Positions 54,833 to 64,000 of a DNA stretch of 64,000 nt are shown one piece after another (positions within the stretch are counted from its first letter, which is position 1; each line of letters begins with the position of its first letter). The stretch is from Bifidobacterium anseris (GTDB taxonomy: Bacteria > Actinomycetota > Actinomycetes > Actinomycetales > Bifidobacteriaceae). A model generated the notes under the pieces. It was not told where the DNA came from and ran no database searches. It worked only from the letters and a program-made list of their open reading frames with translations. A program made the position numbers and the translations under genes. The DNA is taken from positions 434,001 through 498,000 of the forward strand of contig NZ_NMYC01000001.1 in NCBI RefSeq assembly GCF_002860345.1, in the 5' to 3' direction.

Positions 54833-57205
54833 TCATGCATCGTCCGACGCGCCGTCGTCGCCGACGCCGGGCTCGGCATTGGCATGCAGCGCCTGCCAGA
54901 TGCGCTGTGCCTTCGCGGAGCCGATGCCTTTGACCTCCTCGAGCGCTTCGACGCTCGCCTCGCGCATCGCGCGCACTGATCCGAAATGCGCGAGCAGCCG
55001 CTTCTGGAACGCCGGTCCCACGCCGGGGATGCCGTCGAGCGCCGAACGCAGCGCGCCCTTGCGGCGCGAACGTCGATGGTAGTCGATCGCGAAACGGTGC
55101 GATTCGTCGCGCACGCGCTGCAGCAGGTACATGCCCTCCGAGGCGCGCCGCAGGATGATCGGATAGTCGTCGTCGGGCACCCACACCTCCTCGAGGCGTT
55201 TCGCAAGTCCGCACACGGCCACGTCGTCGACGCCGCAGTCGGCGAGGGCCTGCGCGGCGGCCATGACCTGCGGCCTGCCGCCGTCGACGACGACGAGGTT
55301 CGGCTTGTAGGCGAAGCGGCGCCGGTCGGTGTTCTGCTGCACGATCAGCTCCGCGCCCGCATTGTCTGCCTCGACCGCGTCATCCGCGACGCCCGTGTCA
55401 TCCGTCGCATGCGCCACGCCGTCGCGCATCGCACGGGCCGCGCGGCGCTCGTCGTCGATGCTGTCGCCGCTGTCGCCGCTGTCGCCGGCGATGTTGCCGT
55501 GCCGGAAGCGGCGCGTGAGCGTCTCGCGCAGCGCCGAGAGGTCGTCGAGCGCGCCGGAGCCGTCCTCGCCGCGGATCGCGAAGCGCCGGTATTCGGACTT
55601 CTTCGCGACGCCGTCCTCGAACACGACCATCGACGCGACCTGATAGGAGCCGCCGACCGTGTTCGAGATGTCGTAGCATTCGATGCGCAGCGGCGCCTGG
55701 TCGAGCCCGAGCGCCTCGGCGACCTCGTTCATCGCCTCGGTGCGCGCGCCGATGTCGCTGATGCGGCTCATCTTGCTGCGCTGGAGCGCCTGCTGCGCGT
55801 TCTGGTCCGCGCGTTCGAGCAGCTGGCGTTTCGCGCCGCGCTGCGGCACGTCGATCGAGACGGCTCCCCCGCGCAGCCGCGACAGCCACGTCTCGAGCTC
55901 CTCGCGGCGCGACGGTTCGACCGGCACGAGGATCTGCCTGGGCACGGGCGCGATCGGCGCGAGCAGGTCGGCGCGTCCGGTCTGTTCGAGCCGTTCGTTG
56001 CGTTCGCGCGTCGCCTGCGCGCGCGCCGTCGGATCGGTCGCGCGGAAACGCTGCGAGGCGGCGACGGCGTTGCGCTCCTCGTTGACGACGACCTTCGCGC
56101 CCTGCCCGCTTTCGCCTGTGCCGTCGCCGACGAGGTCGGCGTAGACGCGCACGAGCAGGTCGGCGATGATCTCGTCGTCCCCGACGTCCTCGCAACGTTC
56201 GACGCTCCAGTTGCGTTCGCCGCGAATCGTGCCGGTGCGCACGAAGAAGGCGTGCACCGACGCCTCGAGCTCGTCGGTGGCGAAACCGAAGACGTCGGCG
56301 TCCACGTCCTGGTCGAGGACGACGGAGTTCTGCTCGACGACGCTCGACAGCATGTGGATGTCGTCGCGCAGCCGCGCGGCGCGTTCGAAGTCGAGCTCGG
56401 CGCTCGCCTCCTTCATCTGCGCGGTGAGCTGGGCGATGTACGAGCGTCCGATGCGTCCGGTGAGCACGCCGACGAGCTGCTCGCACATGCGCCGGTGCTC
56501 CTGCGGCGCGATCCTGCCGACGCATGGCGCCGAGCATTTGCCGATCGACGCGAGCAGGCAGGGCCGTCCGGTCAGCTGCGCCTTGCGGAACACGGACGGC
56601 GTGCAGGTGCGCACCGGGAACGCGCGCAGCAGCCGATCGAGGCTCTTGCGCAGGTCCCACACCTTCGCGTAGGGGCCGAAGTAGCGGGTGTCGCGGCGCT
56701 TGCGGCTGCGCGTGATCCACACGCGCGGGTATTCCTCCCCGGCCGAGATCGCCAGATATGGGTAGGTCTTGTCGTCGCGGAACACGACGTTGAAGCGCGG
56801 GTCGAACTCCTTGATCCACGTGTATTCGAGCGTGAGCGCCTCGATCTCGGTGCCGACGACGGTCCATTCGAGCGAGCGTGCCGTGAGCACCATCGTCTGC
56901 GTGCGCGGGTGGAGCTGCGCCAGCGGCTGGAAATAGTTGGTCAGCCGGTTGCGCAGGTTCTTCGCCTTGCCCACGTAGATGACGCGCCCCTCGCCGTCGC
57001 GCCATTTGTAGACGCCCGGCTGCGCGGGGATGTCCGAGGTCTTCGGGCGGAACAGGTCACGGCTGTCGCCGAGCAGCGGCGCGCCGTTCGCGTTGACGCC
57101 CGGGCCCGCAGCCGCCGCGGCCGCCGCGTCCGTTGCGCCGGACGCGGCCAGGTCGCGCGCGATCGCATGCCAGGTGCCCGGCGCATGCCGTTCGAATACG
57201 CTCAT
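54833..57205 (-). CDS. uvrC: Excinuclease ABC subunit C
   Basis: Makes both cuts in nucleotide-excision repair. The protein has 790 residues, longer than the ~600-700 of most UvrC. GIY-YIG nuclease first (PGVYKWRDGEGRVIYVGKAKNLRNR), then the Cys-rich and UVR regions (LTAQMKEASAELDFERAARLRDDI), the RNase H-like nuclease (LRIECYDISN, VVVDGGRPQ) and a C-terminal helix-hairpin-helix (LDGIPGVGPAFQKRLL). The extra length is an Ala-rich N-terminus and a low-complexity insert around residues 590-650 with GDS repeats, placed between the two halves of the second nuclease. Confidence 0.96.
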   Translation of the reverse strand: MSVFERHAPGTWHAIARDLAASGATDAAAAAAAGPGVNANGAPLLGDSRDLFRPKTSDIPAQPGVYKWRDGEGRVIYVGKAKNLRNRLTNYFQPLAQLHPRTQTMVLTARSLEWTVVGTEIEALTLEYTWIKEFDPRFNVVFRDDKTYPYLAISAGEEYPRVWITRSRKRRDTRYFGPYAKVWDLRKSLDRLLRAFPVRTCTPSVFRKAQLTGRPCLLASIGKCSAPCVGRIAPQEHRRMCEQLVGVLTGRIGRSYIAQLTAQMKEASAELDFERAARLRDDIHMLSSVVEQNSVVLDQDVDADVFGFATDELEASVHAFFVRTGTIRGERNWSVERCEDVGDDEIIADLLVRVYADLVGDGTGESGQGAKVVVNEERNAVAASQRFRATDPTARAQATRERNERLEQTGRADLLAPIAPVPRQILVPVEPSRREELETWLSRLRGGAVSIDVPQRGAKRQLLERADQNAQQALQRSKMSRISDIGARTEAMNEVAEALGLDQAPLRIECYDISNTVGGSYQVASMVVFEDGVAKKSEYRRFAIRGEDGSGALDDLSALRETLTRRFRHGNIAGDSGDSGDSIDDERRAARAMRDGVAHATDDTGVADDAVEADNAGAELIVQQNTDRRRFAYKPNLVVVDGGRPQVMAAAQALADCGVDDVAVCGLAKRLEEVWVPDDDYPIILRRASEGMYLLQRVRDESHRFAIDYHRRSRRKGALRSALDGIPGVGPAFQKRLLAHFGSVRAMREASVEALEEVKGIGSAKAQRIWQALHANAEPGVGDDGASDDA

Positions 57206-57300
57206 CTCCCCTGCCTTTCCACGATGACGTTCACGGGATGACCTTCACGATGACCTTCGATTAGCGTCCATGCTTTCGGTGGACGTCCATGATGACGCCG

Positions 57301-57335
57301 CTGCTCGGCTAGCTGACGCCGGCAAACGGCGTCAG

Positions 57336-57347
<12 letters not shown>
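57301..57347 (-). terminator. Terminator at the end of uvrA
   Basis: A 21-bp perfect stem (57301-57321 and 57327-57347) with loop GCAAA overlaps the last codons of uvrA. It separates uvrA from uvrC transcription. Confidence 0.9.
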
Positions 57348-60272
<2,925 letters not shown>

Positions 60273-60660
60273 GACGCGTTCGAGGACCGCGCGCGACGCG
60301 TGTGCTTCATGTTCTGCTGCCAATGGATACCGCCTTTCGATTCCGTGTGGCCGTCCGTGCGCCCCGTCCCGCGGACGCGCGGGCAACATGGGCGGCACAG
60401 GCAACACAAGGATAGCGCATCGCGGCGGAAAAATCGAACACCTGTTCGAAATCTCCGCATCGGGGTCCGACGGCGCGCCGCACGCGGCGCATATTCGCCC
60501 GCACGGCGAAAATCGGCGCCGCGACGCACGGCGGCGCACTCACTTCGCCTACGCTGGTAGTCATCGATCATCGATCATCCAGGCATCCGCGCAGGCGGCC
60601 GCGCGCCACCGCGCCGACCGCGGCGCGATGCGCAGGGAACGAAACGTAAGGAGAGCGAAC
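60273..60660. other. Divergent region of uvrA and a membrane protein gene
   Basis: A 388-bp gap with the uvrA promoter, possibly a short N-terminal extension of uvrA up to 60323, the LexA box at 60435-60448, and on the other side the promoter of the gene at 60661. No other gene is supported. Confidence 0.55.
60435..60448 (-). promoter_or_regulatory. LexA-type SOS box upstream of uvrA
   Basis: CGAACACCTGTTCG fits CGAAC-N4-GTTCG exactly, and one more base pair on each side (T...A) extends the palindrome. It lies before uvrA and matches the box before ruvA. Confidence 0.8.
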
Positions 60661-61698
60661 ATGGCAGACAACGGCAATACGCACGACGGCGCGCCGCACG
60701 CGGTGGACAAGGCCGCACCTCCGCGCAAGGCGGGGCGCGGCAAGGACGCGCAGGCCGGCACGAGGGCGCGCGAACGCGACGTCGAAATGATCGTCGCATG
60801 GGCCTCCTTCGCCGCGCTCATTGTCGTCATGGCGCTCGCGCAGGGCGGCGTCCTTGTGCACGTGGACATGAACGACGCTCGCCAGCGCGTGCACTCGTGG
60901 TTCTCGGCGCCGCGCTACGTGCAGCTCATCTGGATCCCCGTCTACCTGCTGCTCGCCGTGTGGCTCGTGCGTGTCGGCAACGGACGCCGGCACGCAAAAC
61001 GGCTCGGCCGCGCGCGCTTCACGATGCTCGGCGCGCTGTTCACGGCCGCCTGCCTCGTCGGCGTCGGCTGGGTGTTCGCGTGGGCCTTCAAGAACTACCC
61101 CGCCTCGGTCACGCTCATCGTCGTGCAGACGGCGCTCGTATGGGTGCTGTGGTTCCTCTCCCGGCGCGACGACGCGAGCGTGTGGGGATGGGCGCCGTTC
61201 TCGCTGTGGGGGTCGTGGCTCGTCGTCGAGACGCTCGTCGACATTGCGCGCGCCGTCACCTACTACGTCTCGAAGGACGGCGCGATGAGCGGCACGGCCC
61301 AGTCCGTCGCCACGATCGTGCTCGCGCTCGCGCTGCTCGCCGCCGCTTGCCTCGCGCGCTTCCGCTTCGACGACTGGGTCTTCGGCCTCGTTTCGCTGTG
61401 GTCGGTCGTCGGCATCGCGATCCATCTGATGGACGTCTCGAAGTTTACGGCCGTCGTCATCATCGCGCTCGCCGCCGTGACGGCCGTGTTCATGTACGTG
61501 CCGTGGAAGCGCGTCTCCGGCAGGCTCGGCACGATCGAGCCGCGCAGGCAGGAGCCGACGAAGGCGCAGCGCGAGGCGATGCGTTCGCTGGACGCGCCGC
61601 ACGTCGAGGACCTGCGCGCCGACGACGATGCCGACACCGTGGACGCGCATGCCGACGATGCCGCACACACCGCCGCGAACAAGGACGACGGACGGTGA
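60661..61698 (+). CDS. Polytopic membrane protein (TspO-like layout)
   Basis: A 345-residue protein with a basic/hydrophilic N-terminus (~40 residues), about eight hydrophobic segments (between ~44 and 290) and an acidic C-terminal tail with Asp/Ala-rich sequence. Segments such as WVFAWAFKNYPASVTLIV and WAPFSLWGSWLVVETLV recall TspO/tryptophan-rich sensory proteins, but the match is by eye only. AAGGAGAG precedes ATG 60661. Its stop overlaps the GTG of the next gene (GTGA), so the two are co-translated. Confidence 0.72.
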   Translation: MADNGNTHDGAPHAVDKAAPPRKAGRGKDAQAGTRARERDVEMIVAWASFAALIVVMALAQGGVLVHVDMNDARQRVHSWFSAPRYVQLIWIPVYLLLAVWLVRVGNGRRHAKRLGRARFTMLGALFTAACLVGVGWVFAWAFKNYPASVTLIVVQTALVWVLWFLSRRDDASVWGWAPFSLWGSWLVVETLVDIARAVTYYVSKDGAMSGTAQSVATIVLALALLAAACLARFRFDDWVFGLVSLWSVVGIAIHLMDVSKFTAVVIIALAAVTAVFMYVPWKRVSGRLGTIEPRRQEPTKAQREAMRSLDAPHVEDLRADDDADTVDAHADDAAHTAANKDDGR

Positions 61699-62252
61699 GC
61701 GCGAAGGGCGCCGACGGCCGCTGGACGCGCGTCGAACACGGCTTCCCGCCGCTGTTCGACGCGCGTTCGCGCATCCTCTTCCTCGGCACGATGGCCAGTC
61801 CGAAGTCGCGTGAGGCCGGGTTCTTCTACATGCATCCGCGCAACCGTTTCTGGCCGATCATGGACGCGTTGTTCGCCGACCCGTCCGATCCGTCGGACAG
61901 GGTGGGCACGAGCGTGGAGTCGCGCCGCGCGTTCGCGCTCAGGCACCGTTTCGCGCTGTGGGACACCGTCGAATCGTGCGAGATCCTCGGGGCGTCCGAC
62001 GCGTCAATCCGCGACGTCGTGCCGAGCGACCTGACACCGATCGTGCGCGGATCGCAGATCCGGCACATCTACCCGTGCGGTGCGAAGGCCGCGGGCCTGT
62101 ACGAACGCTACTGCCGGCCGATGCTGCTCGCCGACGGCATCGACCTGCCGGCCACGGCACTGCCGAGCACGTCGCCGGCCTACGCGGCGAAGACGCTCGA
62201 CGACCTGATCGCCGTCTACCGCGAACGCGTGGACATGTCCGACTTCGACTAA
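61695..62252 (+). CDS. DNA glycosylase of the hypoxanthine/uracil-DNA glycosylase family
   Basis: A 185-residue protein of the UDG superfamily, closest in form to the family 6 hypoxanthine-DNA glycosylases: HGFPPLFDARSRILFLGTMASPKSREAGFFYMHPRNRFWPIM gives the active-site block, and LPSTSPAYAAK the second motif. It should remove deaminated bases (hypoxanthine, possibly uracil) from DNA. The GTG start at 61695 overlaps the preceding stop. It adds to the repair genes already present nearby. Confidence 0.85.
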   Translation: MSAKGADGRWTRVEHGFPPLFDARSRILFLGTMASPKSREAGFFYMHPRNRFWPIMDALFADPSDPSDRVGTSVESRRAFALRHRFALWDTVESCEILGASDASIRDVVPSDLTPIVRGSQIRHIYPCGAKAAGLYERYCRPMLLADGIDLPATALPSTSPAYAAKTLDDLIAVYRERVDMSDFD

Positions 62253-62291
62253 ACGCCGGACCGGACGGCGCGCGGCGCGTTCATGGCCGCG

Positions 62292-62354
62292 TTTATGATG
62301 GTGCGCGCGGTTCATGATGGTGCGCGCGGTTCATGATGGTGCGCGCGGTTCATG
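62292..62354 (+). repeat. Three tandem 19-bp repeats
   Basis: TTCATGATGGTGCGCGCGG repeats at 62292 (one change), 62311 and 62330, followed by a partial TTCATG. It lies between the glycosylase and ABC-F genes. Confidence 0.9.
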
Positions 62355-62441
62355 TGCATGCGGCGCGCCGACGGACATCGGACGAACAATCAGACGAACA
62401 CGAACATCTAGGGACTTCTACGGTCGGGAGACGGTGAATCA

Positions 62442-64000
62442 ATGGCAATCGAAGTACAGGGACTGGAGATTCAGATCGGCGCGCGCACGCTGCTGCATCC
62501 GACGAGCTTCCACGTCGCCAAGGGCGACAAAATCGGCCTCGTGGGACGCAACGGCGCCGGCAAGACGACGCTGACGCGCACGATCACCGGCGAACTGCTG
62601 CCAACGGCCGGCACCGTGCGCGTGTCCGGCAAGCTCGGCTATCTGCCGCAGGACACGCACGCCGACGACCCGGAGCAGTCGGCGCTCGACCGCATGATGA
62701 GCGCGCGCGACATCGCGACGATCATCCGGCGCATCCGCAAGGCCGAGAAGGAGATGACCGACCCGGACCCGGACGTGATGACGAAGGCGATGAACCGCTA
62801 CGACAAGGCGATGCAGGACTTCGAGAAGGCCGGCGGCTACGCAGCGCAATCCGAGGCGCAGGCGATGGCGGCGAGTCTGGGGCTGCCGCAGGACGTCATG
62901 GAACGTCCTCTCGGCACGCTCTCGGGCGGCCAGCGCCGCCGCATCGAGCTGGCGCGCATCCTGTTCTCCGACGCGGACACGCTCATCCTCGACGAGCCGA
63001 CGAACCATCTGGACGCCGATTCGATCGAATGGCTGCGCGGCTTCCTCAAGAAGTACGAGGGCGGCTTCCTCGTCATCTCCCACTCGGTCGAACTGCTCGA
63101 CGAGGTCGTCAACAAGGTGTGGCATCTCGACGCACAGCTCGCGCAGATCGACATGTATTCGCTCGGATACAAGGCGTACCTGCACCAACGCGCCGTCGAC
63201 GAGGAACGCCGCCGCCGCGAACGCGAGGTCGCCGAGAAGAAGGCGGAGCGGCTCATGCAGCAGGGCATCCGCCTGCACGCCAAGGCGACGAAGGCCGTGG
63301 CCGCGCAGAACATGATGCGCCGCGCCGAACGCCTGCTCAGCGAGACGAGCGGCGAGCAGAAGAAGGAGAAGGTCGCCGACATCCGCTTCCCCGATCCGGC
63401 GCCGTGCGGACGCACGCCGATCATGGCGAAGGACATCTCGAAGTCCTTCGGCGACAACATCGTGTTCGCCGGCGTCGACCTCGCGATCGACAAGGGCTCG
63501 CGCGTCGTCATCCTCGGCTACAACGGCGCCGGCAAGACGACGACGCTGCGTCTGCTTGCCCATCTCGACGAGCCGGACACCGGCGTCGTCGAATACGGCC
63601 ACGGCGCGAAGATTGGCTATTTCGCCCAGGAGCACGACACGCTCGAACTGGACATGACGGTCCTCGAAAACCTGCAGCATGTGGCCCCGGAGCTCACCGA
63701 CACGCAGGCGCGTTCGATTCTCGGCTCGTTCCTGTTCTCCGGCGACGACGCGTTCAAGCCGGCGCGCGTGCTCTCCGGCGGCGAGAAGACGAGGCTCGCG
63801 CTCGCCACGCTCGTCACGTCGCGCGCGAACGTGCTGCTGCTCGACGAGCCGACGAACAACCTCGACCCCGCCTCGCGCGCCGAGATCCTCAAGGCGATCT
63901 CCAAGTACGAGGGCGCGATCGTGCTCGTCACCCACGACGAGGGCGCCGTCGAGGCGCTGCGTCCCGAACGCGTGCTGCTCATGCCCGACGGCGACGAGGA
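62442..64000 (+). CDS. ABC-F family ATPase, 3' end outside the window
   Basis: At least 519 residues, open to the end of the window. Domain 1: Walker A GRNGAGKTT, signature LSGGQRRRIELARIL, Walker B LILDEPTNHLD. Then an Arg/Glu-rich linker (EERRRREREVAEKKAERLMQQ). Domain 2: Walker A GYNGAGKTT, signature LSGGEKTRLALA and Walker B LLLDEPTNNLD. Both signatures are intact, unlike the ABC-F gene at 17168. The family binds ribosomes; this one looks like a housekeeping translation factor rather than a resistance protein. ACGGTGAATCA precedes ATG 62442. Confidence 0.93.
   Translation, partial: MAIEVQGLEIQIGARTLLHPTSFHVAKGDKIGLVGRNGAGKTTLTRTITGELLPTAGTVRVSGKLGYLPQDTHADDPEQSALDRMMSARDIATIIRRIRKAEKEMTDPDPDVMTKAMNRYDKAMQDFEKAGGYAAQSEAQAMAASLGLPQDVMERPLGTLSGGQRRRIELARILFSDADTLILDEPTNHLDADSIEWLRGFLKKYEGGFLVISHSVELLDEVVNKVWHLDAQLAQIDMYSLGYKAYLHQRAVDEERRRREREVAEKKAERLMQQGIRLHAKATKAVAAQNMMRRAERLLSETSGEQKKEKVADIRFPDPAPCGRTPIMAKDISKSFGDNIVFAGVDLAIDKGSRVVILGYNGAGKTTTLRLLAHLDEPDTGVVEYGHGAKIGYFAQEHDTLELDMTVLENLQHVAPELTDTQARSILGSFLFSGDDAFKPARVLSGGEKTRLALATLVTSRANVLLLDEPTNNLDPASRAEILKAISKYEGAIVLVTHDEGAVEALRPERVLLMPDGDE

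Overview
The window is GC-rich actinobacterial DNA, most probably from a Bifidobacterium or close relative (Bifidobacteriaceae). Reasons: thrS, pgsA, a PIM acyltransferase, a PimA-type glycosyltransferase, yebC, ruvC, ruvA, ruvB, yajC and apt follow one another as in Actinobacteria; uvrA/uvrC, aroE, rapZ, whiA, pgk, tpiA and secG form a second conserved actinobacterial run; hrcA-dnaJ sits behind a CIRCE element; and tkt and tal, the pentose-phosphate part of the bifid shunt, lie side by side. The genus is an inference; no rRNA is present.

Layout. 1-1161: end of an aquaporin gene facing a small membrane protein. 1344-6457: sucC-sucD-DUF6350-purH, overlapping genes read leftwards. 6496-10748: yebC, ruvC, ruvA, ruvB, yajC, apt, with a LexA-type box in front of ruvA. 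10803-13746: the phosphatidylinositol mannoside module. 13911-18757: thrS, a DUF2971 gene and an atypical ABC-F gene. 18988-34400: about 15.3 kb bounded by two identical, same-orientation tRNA-Gly(GCC) genes and holding mostly accessory genes: a GNAT acetyltransferase, a membrane NERD protein, an ImmA/IrrE-like peptidase operon with a frameshifted first gene, hypothetical proteins, a lipoprotein, a GntR-regulated ABC transporter, a PIN toxin-antitoxin pair and a membrane-anchored coiled-coil protein. It ends with a Gly-Cys-Val-Val tRNA cluster. 34676-39949: PAC2 protein, uppP, fructosamine kinase-like gene, dnaJ and hrcA. 40159-43460: tkt and tal. 43631-49038: amino-acid metabolism and regulation (aminotransferase, Lrp/AsnC regulator, an HTH-aminotransferase fusion, a HAD phosphatase). 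49157-60272: secG, tpiA, pgk, whiA, rapZ, aroE, uvrC, uvrA, with a LexA-type box upstream of uvrA. 60661-64000: a membrane protein, a hypoxanthine/uracil-DNA glycosylase-like gene and a second, incomplete ABC-F gene.

The most unusual structures are these. (1) The heptamer TTGAACA occurs as a 21-bp phased array in the promoter region of the HTH-aminotransferase gene and again as an 18-bp in-frame tandem array inside that gene, where it encodes a hexapeptide-repeat linker; it occurs in more than one reading frame, which suggests DNA-level function and possibly autoregulation. (2) A 13-bp element, GTTTTGTCCGGTT, lies 51-88 bp upstream of four unrelated accessory genes and suggests a co-regulated unit. 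(3) CGAAC-N4-GTTCG boxes lie before ruvA and uvrA. Start codons were set from visible Shine-Dalgarno sequences where possible; all functional calls rest on motifs recognised by eye, not on database searches.
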